54,826 nt of DNA from Burkholderiales bacterium. GTDB taxonomy: Bacteria; Pseudomonadota; Gammaproteobacteria; Burkholderiales; Casimicrobiaceae. Location of the stretch: assembly GCA_025927765.1 (NCBI GenBank), contig JAICKU010000018.1, positions 1-54,826 on the forward strand, in the 5' to 3' direction. Shown piece after piece: positions 42,113 to 50,734 of this stretch. The notes under the pieces were generated by a model. It did no database searches, was not told the DNA's origin, and saw only the letters and a program-made list of their open reading frames with translations. Within the stretch, counting starts at the first letter, position 1; every line of letters starts with the position of its first letter. The position numbers and the translations under genes were made by a program.

Positions 42113-43057
42113 ATGCTGGGCGCCCTGGCTTCGCAGATCCTGCAGGTCGCCGTTGCGCTCGCGCTCGCGCCGCTCCTCGTCGGCTGGGTCGATCAATGCC
42201 GCGCATGGCTCTCGAACAGGCGCGCGCCGTCGATCCTTTTGCCGTATCGCACCATCCACAAGCTGTTCGTCAAGGATGCCGTGGTCGCCGACAACGCGTC
42301 GCCGCTCTTCCGGCTCGCGCCGTACGTCGTGTTCGGCGCGATGGCCTGCGCGGCGGCGATCGTGCCCTCGCTCGGCACCGCGCTGCCGTTCGGCACCGCC
42401 GCCGACACGATCGCGCTCGTCGGCCTGTTCGCGCTCGCCCGCGTGTTCATCGCGCTCGCCGCAATGGACATCGGCACGGCGTTCGGCACGCTCGGCGCGC
42501 GCCGAGAGATGTTCATCGGCTTCCTCGCCGAGCCGGCGCTCCTGATGGTGCTGTTCACCGCATCGCTGATCTCGGGCTCGACTTCGCTGCCCACGATCGT
42601 CGACACGCTCGCGCACGGCCCGCTCGGCATCTACCCGAGCCTCGCGTTCGCCGGCGTCGCGTTCACGATGGTGTCGCTCGCCGAGAACGCGCGCGTGCCG
42701 ATCGACAACCCGGCCACGCACCTCGAGCTCACGATGATCCACGAGGCGATGCTGCTCGAGTATTCGGCGCGGCATCTTGCGCTGCTCGAATGGGCGTCGG
42801 CGCTCAAGCTCTTCAACTACTCGTGCATCGGCCTCGCGCTCTTCGTGCCCTTCGGCGTCGCGAGCGGCGCGAACGCGCTTGCGATCCTCGGCGCGGCGCC
42901 GGTGCTCATCGCCAAGCTCGCTGTCGGCGGCGCCCTGCTCGCGCTGATCGAAACGCTGTCGGCCAAGCTGCGCATCTTCCGCGCGCCGGAGTTCCTCGCC
43001 ACCGCATTCCTGCTCGCGGTGCTGGCAATGCTCGTCAAGCTGCTGCTCGGCGCCTGA
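42113..43057 (+). CDS. HyfC-like (NuoH-type) membrane subunit
   Basis: A 314-aa membrane protein of the NuoH/HycD/HyfC family that anchors the peripheral arm. The conserved acidic/charged loops PYRTIHKLFVKDAV and ENARVPIDNPATHLELTMIHEAM are clear, with eight or so membrane helices. Start ATG directly after the upstream stop; stop overlaps the next ATG (TGATG). Confidence 0.93.
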   Translation: MLGALASQILQVAVALALAPLLVGWVDQCRAWLSNRRAPSILLPYRTIHKLFVKDAVVADNASPLFRLAPYVVFGAMACAAAIVPSLGTALPFGTAADTIALVGLFALARVFIALAAMDIGTAFGTLGARREMFIGFLAEPALLMVLFTASLISGSTSLPTIVDTLAHGPLGIYPSLAFAGVAFTMVSLAENARVPIDNPATHLELTMIHEAMLLEYSARHLALLEWASALKLFNYSCIGLALFVPFGVASGANALAILGAAPVLIAKLAVGGALLALIETLSAKLRIFRAPEFLATAFLLAVLAMLVKLLLGA

Positions 43058-43791
43058 TGTCGATCGGCACGCAACTCATCAACCTGTTCGCGGCGGTGCT
43101 GCTGCTGCTCGCGTTCGCGATGCTCGCGCAGCGCCGCGTCGTGTCGCTGATCGATCTTTTCGCAGGCCAGGGCCTCGTGCTCGCGCTGTCGACCGCCGTG
43201 GTCGCGTATACGACGTCGCAGCCGCACCTGTACCAGTCGGTGGCGCTCACCGTGATCCTCAAGGTGTTCCTGCTGCCGTGGATCCTGCATCGACTCGCGC
43301 GCAAGCTCGACGTGCGCTGGGAGTTCGAGGGGCTCGTCAACACCCCGACGACGATGCTGATCGGCATCGTGCTCGTCGTGTTCGCGTTCAACCTCGCGTT
43401 GCCGATCTCCGAGATCGCGAGCACGATCAACCGCTCGACGCTCGGCATCGCGATCGCGAGCGTGATGCTGTCGTTCCTGATGATGATCGTGCGACGCAAG
43501 GCGATACCACAGGTGATCGGCTTCCTGTCGATGGAAAACGGCCTGTTCTTCGCCGCGACGAGCGCGACCTACGGCATGCCGATGGTCGTCGAGCTCGGCA
43601 TCGCGCTCGACGTGCTCGTCGGCATGCTGATCCTCGGCGTGTTCTTCTTCCAGATCCGCGAGCAGTTCGACAGCCTCGACTTGAAGCACCTCGAGCAGTT
43701 GCGCGACGAGCAGCTCGCACGGCGCGCGCCGCCGGGGCTCGAGGACCTCGCGAAGCCCGATCGCGAACTGCCGCCGGAGACGACGCGATGA
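43057..43791 (+). CDS. HyfE-like membrane subunit
   Basis: A 244-aa membrane protein of the HyfE family with about seven helices, including QGLVLALSTAVVAYTT and IPQVIGFLSMENGLFFAATSA (NuoK-like). The C-terminal ~40 residues are charged and cytoplasmic. ATG 43057 overlaps the hyfC-like stop; the end overlaps the hyfF-like start (ATGA). Confidence 0.9.
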   Translation: MSIGTQLINLFAAVLLLLAFAMLAQRRVVSLIDLFAGQGLVLALSTAVVAYTTSQPHLYQSVALTVILKVFLLPWILHRLARKLDVRWEFEGLVNTPTTMLIGIVLVVFAFNLALPISEIASTINRSTLGIAIASVMLSFLMMIVRRKAIPQVIGFLSMENGLFFAATSATYGMPMVVELGIALDVLVGMLILGVFFFQIREQFDSLDLKHLEQLRDEQLARRAPPGLEDLAKPDRELPPETTR

Positions 43792-45239
43792 TCGAGATCA
43801 TCGCGATCCTCGCGCTGCCGCTGATCGGCGCCGCCGTGCTCGCGTTCGTCGGCGAGCGTCCCTACGCCGCCACCGTCAACGTGATCGCGAGCCTGTGCAC
43901 GTTCGTCGCGTCGGCCGCGCTCACCGTGCACGTGATCGTGGGCGGCCCGTTCGTCACGCTCGGCCGCCAGTTCCTCGTCGACCCGTTCAACGTGTTCCTG
44001 GTCGCGCTCACCGCGTTCGTCGCCTTCACGACGTCGGTGTTCTCGCGGCCGTACATGCGCATCGAGGAAGAGCACGGCAAGCTGACGGTGGCGCGCATCC
44101 GCCTCTACCACAGCATGTACCAGCTCTTCACGTTCACGATGCTGCTCGCGCTCCTCACGAACAACGTCGGCGTGCTGTGGGTGGCGATGGAGGCCGCGAC
44201 GCTCACCACCGTGCTGCTCGTGTCGCTTTATCGCACGCCTGCGAGCCTCGAAGCGGCGTGGAAGTACTTCATCCTGTGCGGCGTCGGCATCGCGCTCGCG
44301 CTCTTCGGCACGATCCTCCTCTACTTCGCCGCCGAGAAACTGCTTGGCGCGGGCGGCGGCGCGCTGCTCTGGACCGAGTTGAACGACGTGCGCGGCGATC
44401 TCGAGCCGAGGGTGCTGTCGATCGCGTTCGTGTTCCTGCTCGTGGGCTACGGCACGAAGGTCGGCCTCGTGCCGCTGCACAACTGGCTGCCCGACGCGCA
44501 CGCCGAAGGTCCGACGCCCGTCTCCGCGGTGCTGTCCGGCCTGCTGCTGAACGTCGCGCTCTATGCGGTCGTCCGCTGCAAGGTGCTGGTCGACGGTGCG
44601 CTGCCCGGCGCGTTCGCGAAGAACCTGATGATCGGCTTCGGGCTCGTGTCGGTCGTCGTCGCGGCGTTCCTGCTCCTTCGCCAGCGCGACATCAAGCGGC
44701 TCTTCGCGTACTCGTCGATCGAGCACATGGGCATCATCACGTTCGCGTTCGGCCTCGGCGGCCCGGTCGCGAATTTCGCCGGGCTATTGCACATGACCGT
44801 GCACTCGCTCACCAAGTCGGCAATCTTCTTCGCGGCCGGACATGCCGCGCAAAAGACCGGCACGCAGTTGATGGAGCACATCCGCGGCCTCGTGACGATC
44901 AGTCCCGTCGTCGGCTGGGGGCTGGTCCTCGGCACGCTCGCGATCCTCGGCATGCCGCCGTTCGGCGTGTTCGCGAGCGAGTTCCTGATCCTCACCACCG
45001 CGATGCGCGAACTCGCGTGGTCGACGCCGTTCCTGCTGATCGCGCTCGGCGTGGCGTTCGCCGCCGTGTTCTCGAAGGTGCAGCCGATGGTGTTCGGCGA
45101 AACGACGGCCGTGCGGCTTCCGGTGCGACCCGCCATGATGCCGGTGTTCGTGCACCTGGCACTCGTGCTGATGCTCGGTCTGTGGATCCCGCCGTTCCTC
45201 GCGGAGTGGTATCGCAGCGCCGCGCGGCTGATAGGATAG
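43788..45239 (+). CDS. HyfF-like antiporter-type subunit
   Basis: A 483-aa second antiporter-type subunit (NuoM/N-like, HyfF). Conserved WVAMEAATLTTVLLVSLYR (Glu), GYGTKVGLVPLHNWLPDAHAEGPTPVSAVLSG (Lys) and KRLFAYSSIEHMGII. About 14 membrane helices. Together with the HyfB-like subunit this gives two putative ion-pumping modules in the complex. Confidence 0.92.
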   Translation: MIEIIAILALPLIGAAVLAFVGERPYAATVNVIASLCTFVASAALTVHVIVGGPFVTLGRQFLVDPFNVFLVALTAFVAFTTSVFSRPYMRIEEEHGKLTVARIRLYHSMYQLFTFTMLLALLTNNVGVLWVAMEAATLTTVLLVSLYRTPASLEAAWKYFILCGVGIALALFGTILLYFAAEKLLGAGGGALLWTELNDVRGDLEPRVLSIAFVFLLVGYGTKVGLVPLHNWLPDAHAEGPTPVSAVLSGLLLNVALYAVVRCKVLVDGALPGAFAKNLMIGFGLVSVVVAAFLLLRQRDIKRLFAYSSIEHMGIITFAFGLGGPVANFAGLLHMTVHSLTKSAIFFAAGHAAQKTGTQLMEHIRGLVTISPVVGWGLVLGTLAILGMPPFGVFASEFLILTTAMRELAWSTPFLLIALGVAFAAVFSKVQPMVFGETTAVRLPVRPAMMPVFVHLALVLMLGLWIPPFLAEWYRSAARLIG

Positions 45240-45241
45240 AC

Positions 45242-46798
45242 GTGGACCTCACCCCCCTCGGCCTCGTCGCCGCACCTCTCGCCGCCGGCGTGCCCGGGCA
45301 ACGCGCGCAGGCCAGTTCCGGCCAGCTGCTGACCGCCTGCCGGCTCGCATGGGAGAACGACGGCCGGCTGGTCGCGATGTGGGGCACCGACGAGCGCTAT
45401 CGCCAGCGTGGTTTCGGGCTGCGCGTGGTCGTCGAGGACCGCGAGGGCCTGACGCTCCTCGAGCATACGCTGCCCGACGATCGCGCGCGCTATCCCGACG
45501 TGACGCCGATTTTCCCGGCGGCGAACCGCATGCAGCGCGCGACGTTCGATCTTCTCGGCATCGCTGCGGAAGCCGACGACACTCGACCCTGGCTGTGGGC
45601 CGAAAGCCACGCGACGCGCGAATTCCCGTTGCGCCGCGATTACACGGTGAGCGAACCGCAGGCGTCGCGACAGGACGAATACGAATTCGTGCGCGTCGAC
45701 GGCGAAGGCGTGCACGAGATCGCCGTCGGCCCGGTGCATGCGGGCATCATCGAGCCCGGCCACTTCCGCTTCCAGGTCGTCGGCGAGAAGGTGCTGCGCC
45801 TCGAGGAGCGACTGGGCTACACCCACAAGGGGGTCGAAAAGCGCTTCGCGTCCTGCTCGATCGACGAAGGCGAGAAGCTCGCCGGCCGCATCTGCGGCGA
45901 CAGCACGGTCGCCTACGCGTGGGCGTACGCGCAGGCGGTGGAAAGCGCGGCCGGCGTCCTGCCGCCGGTGCGTGCGCGCTGGTTGCGTGCGCTGTGCCTC
46001 GAACGCGAGCGCCTCGCGAATCACCTGGGCGACCTCGGCGCGATCGGCAACGATGCCGGCTTCGCGTTCGGCCTCGCGCAGTTCTCGCGCCTGCGCGAAG
46101 ACGTGCTGCGCGCCAACGCCACGGCGTTCGGCCATCGGCTGCTGATGGACGTGGTCGTGCCCGGGGGCGTTGCGCAGGATCTCGCGTTCGAGCACGTGCA
46201 CGCGATGCATGACGAAGCCGGCCGGATCGCACGGCAGGTGCGCCGGATCCGCGAGATCTACGACGAGCATGCCGGCGTGCAGGACCGCTTTCGCGGCGCC
46301 GGCCGCGCGTCGCCGGAACTCGCGCGCACGATGGGACTCGTGGGCCTCGCCGGTCGCGCAAGCGGCGAAGCGCACGACCTTCGCTGCGAATATCCCTGTT
46401 CGCCGTACGATCTGCTCGACGTGCGCATGGCCGTGCAAAGCGCGGGCGACGTGTGGGCGCGAGTCGCCGTGCGCTTCGACGAAGCGCTGGAATCGGCGCG
46501 GCTCCTCGGCATCATCACGACCGCGTTGCTCGATCCCGCGACGATGAGTCCCGTGCAATGCGCGCTGCCGTCGCGCACGTCGGCCAACGTTGCGATCGGT
46601 TACGTCGAAGGCTGGCGCGGGCCGGTGATGATGGCGCTCGAGCTCGACGACGACTGGACGATCCGCCGCTGCCGGCCGCAGGATCCGTCGTGGTGCAACT
46701 GGCCGGTGATCGAGCACGCGGTGATCGGCAACATCGTCGCCGACTTTCCGCTGATCAACAAGTCGTTCAACCTCGCGTATAGCGGGCAGGACCTCTGA
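45242..46798 (+). CDS. HyfG-like large subunit lacking nickel ligands (NuoCD-type fusion)
   Basis: A 518-aa fusion of a NuoC-like domain (YPDVTPIFPAANRMQRATFDLLGI) and a NuoD/hydrogenase-large-subunit-like domain. In true NiFe enzymes nickel is held by CGxC and DPCxxC pairs. Here the first site reads GRICGDSTVAYA (second Cys replaced by Ser) and the last reads DPSWCNWPVIEHA (first Cys replaced by Ser, remaining Cys displaced). Nickel cannot be bound as in hydrogenases, so this is an energy-converting hydrogenase-related subunit. Start GTG 45242, just after the hyfF-like stop. Confidence 0.9.
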   Translation: MDLTPLGLVAAPLAAGVPGQRAQASSGQLLTACRLAWENDGRLVAMWGTDERYRQRGFGLRVVVEDREGLTLLEHTLPDDRARYPDVTPIFPAANRMQRATFDLLGIAAEADDTRPWLWAESHATREFPLRRDYTVSEPQASRQDEYEFVRVDGEGVHEIAVGPVHAGIIEPGHFRFQVVGEKVLRLEERLGYTHKGVEKRFASCSIDEGEKLAGRICGDSTVAYAWAYAQAVESAAGVLPPVRARWLRALCLERERLANHLGDLGAIGNDAGFAFGLAQFSRLREDVLRANATAFGHRLLMDVVVPGGVAQDLAFEHVHAMHDEAGRIARQVRRIREIYDEHAGVQDRFRGAGRASPELARTMGLVGLAGRASGEAHDLRCEYPCSPYDLLDVRMAVQSAGDVWARVAVRFDEALESARLLGIITTALLDPATMSPVQCALPSRTSANVAIGYVEGWRGPVMMALELDDDWTIRRCRPQDPSWCNWPVIEHAVIGNIVADFPLINKSFNLAYSGQDL

Positions 46799-46823
46799 TG
46801 ATCGCTTCACAAACGCGACGCTG

Positions 46824-47342
46824 ATGTACGAAACGCTGCGCCAGATCCTTCGCGTCGGGTTGCCGTCGGAAGCGGCCCCCGCAGCAGCGCCGGACGACGT
46901 CGTCGTGCGACGCCTGCACGAGGACATCCTGCGCACGCTCGGCCGCGCGCTCACGATCCGCCACGTCGACGCCGGCTCGTGCAACGCCTGCGAGCTCGAG
47001 GCGCAGGCGCTGTCGAATCCGTACTACAACCTCGAGGGGCTCGGCATCCGTCATGTCGCGAGCCCGCGCCACGCGGATGCCTTGATGGTGACCGGGCCGG
47101 TGACGACGCACATGGCGGTCGCGCTTCGCCGCACGTACGACGCGATGCCGGAACCGAAGCTCGTCATCGCCGCCGGTTCATGCGCGATCGGCTGCGGCAT
47201 CTACGGCGCCAACTACGCGACCGTCGGTGAAGTGGCGAAGATCCTGCCTGTCGACATCGCGATCCCCGGATGCCCGCCGTCGCCGACGGCGCTGCTGCAG
47301 GGGATACTCGCGGCGATCCAGGCTTCCGCCGCGAAGCGCTGA
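46824..47342 (+). CDS. HyfI/NuoB-like iron-sulfur subunit
   Basis: A 172-aa small subunit with the ligands of the proximal (N2-type) 4Fe-4S cluster: GSCNACE, GSCAIGCGIY and PGCPPSP. It docks on the large subunit and passes electrons toward its active site. Last gene of the six-subunit complex. No NuoI-like ferredoxin subunit and no formate dehydrogenase gene follow, so the electron donor is not encoded here. Confidence 0.92.
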   Translation: MYETLRQILRVGLPSEAAPAAAPDDVVVRRLHEDILRTLGRALTIRHVDAGSCNACELEAQALSNPYYNLEGLGIRHVASPRHADALMVTGPVTTHMAVALRRTYDAMPEPKLVIAAGSCAIGCGIYGANYATVGEVAKILPVDIAIPGCPPSPTALLQGILAAIQASAAKR

Positions 47343-47349
47343 ACGAAGC

Positions 47350-47365
47350 GCCGCCGCACGGCGGC
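47350..47365 (+). terminator. GC-rich hairpin after the Hyf-like operon
   Basis: GCCGCCG-CA-CGGCGGC, a perfect 7-bp stem starting 8 bp after the last stop codon. No T-run follows (ATCTGGTAACG), so it is a weak or factor-assisted terminator. Confidence 0.4.
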
Positions 47366-47403
47366 ATCTGGTAACGTTTGCCGTTTCCTTCGAGGAGCGC
47401 GCC

Positions 47404-48222
47404 ATGTTGCGACCGCTTGCCACGCTGTGCCTCGCCGCCGCCGTTCTCGTGTCCGCGCCCGCGCTCGCCGACGACATCAAGGCCGGCTCGATCACGAACA
47501 GCCCGCCGATGATCTCGTACGCGTCGGACGGCACGACGCTGCAGGGCGCGATCGTCGACCTCGCCGCGGCGATGAGCAAGCAGATGGGACGAACCATCGT
47601 GTTCGAGTCGATCCCGTTCAACGCGCTCATTCCCGCACTGCAGGCGAAGCGCATCGACATCACGTTCACGATGATGAACGACACGCCCGAGCGGGAGAAG
47701 CTGCTCGACTTCGTCGACTTCTTCAACCTCGGCACGATGCTGCTCATCAAGAAGGGCAACCCCGACCACGTCGAAAGTCTCGAGACGCTGTGCGGCAAGA
47801 AGGTGTCGACGGTGCAGGGCTCGACGCAGATCAAGCTCGTCGACGACGCAAGCGCCAAGTGCAAGGCGGAAGGGAAGCCTGCCATCGAGAACCTGCAATA
47901 TGCGCAACCGTCGGACGCGCGGCTGCAGGTCCAGACGGCACACGTCGCCGCATTCCTCGGCAACACGCCGGTCATGATCTATCTCGCCAGGACCGCGGGT
48001 GACGGCACGATCTTCGACGTCGTGCGGGGACACGAGTACCAGCCGGTTCCGCTCGGCATCGGTGTCGACAAGACGAACACCGCGCTTCGCGACCAGTTGC
48101 AGAAGGCGCTCGATGCGCTGATCGCGAACGGCTCGTATCGCACGATCCTCGGGAAGCACGGCGTCGAAAGCGGCGCCGTGAAGAGCGCGACGATCAACGG
48201 CGGCGCGAACGCGAAGATCTGA
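47404..48222 (+). CDS. Polar amino-acid-type ABC transporter substrate-binding protein
   Basis: A 272-aa family 3 binding protein. Signal peptide LATLCLAAAVLVSAPALA, then a short SBP_bac_3 domain with FNALIPALQAKRIDITFTMMNDTPEREKLLDFVDFF, the classic loop. SD GAGGAG lies before ATG 47404. First gene of a three-gene importer; ligand class amino acid or small polar molecule. Confidence 0.92.
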   Translation: MLRPLATLCLAAAVLVSAPALADDIKAGSITNSPPMISYASDGTTLQGAIVDLAAAMSKQMGRTIVFESIPFNALIPALQAKRIDITFTMMNDTPEREKLLDFVDFFNLGTMLLIKKGNPDHVESLETLCGKKVSTVQGSTQIKLVDDASAKCKAEGKPAIENLQYAQPSDARLQVQTAHVAAFLGNTPVMIYLARTAGDGTIFDVVRGHEYQPVPLGIGVDKTNTALRDQLQKALDALIANGSYRTILGKHGVESGAVKSATINGGANAKI

Positions 48223-48228
48223 GATGAA

Positions 48229-49053
48229 ATGAGCTCGCGCGAAGTGACGACGCGCGTGGTTCCATTGCCTCGGCCGGGACTGTGGATCGGCAGCGCGATC
48301 GTCGTCGTCCTCGCCGCGTTGATTGCGGTGTCGGTGTTCCGCAACCCGAACATCCAGCACGGCGTCATCGCGCAATACCAGTTCGCGCCCGCGATCCTGC
48401 GCGGGCTCGAGCTCACGGTCGTGCTCGCGCTCCTCGCGGCGGGCATCGGCCTCGTGCTCGGCGTCATGCTCGCAGTGATGCGCATTTCGGCGTCGCCGAT
48501 CCTGCGCGTCGCCGGCGCCGCCTACACGTGGCTGATCCGCGGCACGCCGCTGCTCGTGCAAATCCTGATCTGGGGCAACCTCGCGCTTCTCTTCGAATAC
48601 ATCGGCCCGTTCCGCACCAACGACGTGCTCACACCGTTCGTGGCGTCGGTGATTGCGCTGGGGCTCAATGAAGGCGCCTACATGGCCGAGATCGTGCGGG
48701 CCGGCATCCTCGCGGTCGATCGCGGCCAGGTCGACGCGGCGCTCGCGCTCGGCATGTCGCGCCGCCTCGCGTTGCGCCGGATCATCCTGCCGCAGGCGCT
48801 GCGCGTGATCGTGCCGCCTGCGGGCAACCAGTTCATCTCGCTGCTCAAGGCGACCTCGCTCGTGTCGGTGATCGCGGGCGGCGACCTCCTGACGGCAGCA
48901 CAGAACATCGCGTCGTCGAACCTGCACACGATCGAGCTGATGCTCGTCGCCACGTTCTGGTACCTCGTGCTGACGACGATTACGAGCGTCGCACAGCATT
49001 TCGCCGAGCGGCGGCTCGCGCGCGGGCATCTCGGGCTTCATGGCGGACGGTGA
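48229..49053 (+). CDS. Polar amino-acid-type ABC permease
   Basis: A 274-aa HisM/GlnP-like permease with the EAA loop [35 protein letters not shown] and the motif [17 protein letters not shown]. About five to six membrane helices. Start ATG 48229, 6 bp after the binding protein. It overlaps the start of the ATPase gene by 14 bp. Confidence 0.92.
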   Translation: MSSREVTTRVVPLPRPGLWIGSAIVVVLAALIAVSVFRNPNIQHGVIAQYQFAPAILRGLELTVVLALLAAGIGLVLGVMLAVMRISASPILRVAGAAYTWLIRGTPLLVQILIWGNLALLFEYIGPFRTNDVLTPFVASVIALGLNEGAYMAEIVRAGILAVDRGQVDAALALGMSRRLALRRIILPQALRVIVPPAGNQFISLLKATSLVSVIAGGDLLTAAQNIASSNLHTIELMLVATFWYLVLTTITSVAQHFAERRLARGHLGLHGGR

Positions 49054-49834
49054 GCGGGCGGCCGCCATGGTGCGCGCCGAGGGCGTGCGCAAGCGCTTCC
49101 GTCGCACCGAGGTGCTGAAGGGCATCGATCTCGAGGTGCGAAGCGGCGAAGTGCTGTGCCTGATCGGGCCGTCGGGATCGGGAAAGAGCACGTTGCTTCG
49201 CTGCGTCAACCATCTCGAGCGCATCGACGACGGGCGCATCTACGTCGACGGCGAGTTGATCGGCTATCGCGAACGCGGCGACGCGCTGCACGAACTGCAC
49301 GAGCGCGAGGTGTGCCGGCAGCGCTCGGCGATCGGGATGGTGTTCCAGCGCTTCAACCTGTTTCCGCACATGACGGCGCTCGAGAACGTGATCGAGGCGC
49401 CGATCCGCGTACGTCACGATGCGAAGGCCGACGCCACGGAGCGCGCCACCGCACTGCTCGCGCGTGTCGGTCTCACGCACAAGGCGCACGCCTACCCTTC
49501 CGAACTGTCGGGCGGCCAGCAGCAGCGCGTCGCGATCGCCCGCGCGCTTGCCATGCGGCCGAAGCTGATGCTGTTCGACGAGCCTACGTCGGCGCTCGAC
49601 CCCGAACTCGTCGGCGAAGTGCTCGCCGTGATGCGCGCACTCGCCGACGACGGCATGACGATGATCGTCGTCACGCACGAAATGGCGTTCGCGCGCGAGG
49701 CCGGACACCGGATCGCGTTCATGGACGACGGCGTCATCGTCGAATCCGGTGCGCCGCGCGAAATGCTGTCCCATCCCGAACACGCGCGCACGCGCGCGTT
49801 TCTTTCGCGACTCCTCACGCATCCGATCACGTAA
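49040..49834 (+). CDS. Polar amino-acid-type ABC ATP-binding protein
   Basis: A 264-aa GlnQ/HisP-like ATPase: Walker [16 protein letters not shown]-loop [17 protein letters not shown], signature [15 protein letters not shown], Walker [16 protein letters not shown], and switch [17 protein letters not shown] slightly long insertion ([26 protein letters not shown]) precedes the Q-loop, as in some HisP-like proteins. Confidence 0.93.
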   Translation: MADGERAAAMVRAEGVRKRFRRTEVLKGIDLEVRSGEVLCLIGPSGSGKSTLLRCVNHLERIDDGRIYVDGELIGYRERGDALHELHEREVCRQRSAIGMVFQRFNLFPHMTALENVIEAPIRVRHDAKADATERATALLARVGLTHKAHAYPSELSGGQQQRVAIARALAMRPKLMLFDEPTSALDPELVGEVLAVMRALADDGMTMIVVTHEMAFAREAGHRIAFMDDGVIVESGAPREMLSHPEHARTRAFLSRLLTHPIT

Positions 49835-49837
49835 GCC

Positions 49838-50677
49838 ATGACCATGAAGCTCGTCCTGCTTGGCACCGGCGGCGGACCGATGCCGAAGGTCACACGCTCC
49901 GCACCCGCCAACGCCGTCGTCGTCGACGGCGTCACGTACATCGTCGATTGCGGCAACGGAGTCGCGCGGCAGATGGCGCGCGCGCGTTTGCCGTTCCGGT
50001 CGCTGCGCGCGGTGTTCGTCACGCATCACCACTCTGACCACAACGCCGACTTCGGCAACCTGTTCCTGCTGCTGTGGGCCGGCGGCCTCGATCAGCCCGT
50101 CGACGCGTACGGACCGCCGCCGCTGCGCACGATGACCGGGCAGTTCCTCGCGCTCAATGCGTACGACATCGCCACGCGCATCGCCGACGAGGGCCGACCA
50201 CCGCTGGCACCGCTGATCCGCGCGCACGAGATCGATGCGCCGGGCGAGGTGTATCGCGACGAGCGGGTGCGCGTCACCTGCGCACTCGTCCGTCATCCGC
50301 CGGTGGTGCCCGCGTTCGCCTTCCGCTTCGATACTCCGGACCGCTCGATCGTGTTTTCGGGCGACACGGCGCCCTGCGACAGTCTCGTCGAGCTCGCGCG
50401 CGACGCCGACGTGCTCGTCCACGAAGTACTGCACGCACCGTCGCTCGACGCGATCTGCGGGAACCTCGCCAATGCAACCCGTTTGCGTCAACACCTGCTC
50501 GACAGCCACACGACCGAGGAGCAGGTGGGCATCGTCGCGCGGGAAGCGGGTGTGGCCACGCTCGTCCTTTCGCACTTCGTTCCCGCCGATTCGGTCGCCG
50601 AGGAGACCTGGCGCGAGGCGGCGGCGCGACAGTTCGGCGGAAAGATCGTGCTGGGCCAGGACCTGATGGAGATCTGA
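49838..50677 (+). CDS. Metallo-beta-lactamase-fold hydrolase (RNase Z / AtsA-like)
   Basis: A 279-aa MBL-fold enzyme with the metal motif THHHSDHNAD, the later His in VHEVLH, FSGDTAPC and the C-terminal LSHFVPAD. Opening LVLLGTGGGPMP is typical of the ElaC/AtsA-like group. No signal peptide. It follows the importer by 3 bp, so it may hydrolyse the imported compound; a real tRNA 3' processing role is less likely given context. Confidence 0.85.
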   Translation: MTMKLVLLGTGGGPMPKVTRSAPANAVVVDGVTYIVDCGNGVARQMARARLPFRSLRAVFVTHHHSDHNADFGNLFLLLWAGGLDQPVDAYGPPPLRTMTGQFLALNAYDIATRIADEGRPPLAPLIRAHEIDAPGEVYRDERVRVTCALVRHPPVVPAFAFRFDTPDRSIVFSGDTAPCDSLVELARDADVLVHEVLHAPSLDAICGNLANATRLRQHLLDSHTTEEQVGIVAREAGVATLVLSHFVPADSVAEETWREAAARQFGGKIVLGQDLMEI

Positions 50678-50734
50678 CGCCTCAGCGCGCGTAGACTAGC
50701 GGCCCATCGAACGACGATGGTCGAAAGGTCACCC

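Noticed and set aside
39992-42775. A 927-codon minus-strand frame opposite the Hyf-like genes
   Set aside because: His/Arg/Glu-rich shadow of membrane-protein codons; no family features.
45242-47342. Reading the complex as a true NiFe hydrogenase-4
   Set aside because: Nickel-ligand cysteines of the large subunit are substituted, and hydrogenase maturation or formate dehydrogenase genes are absent.
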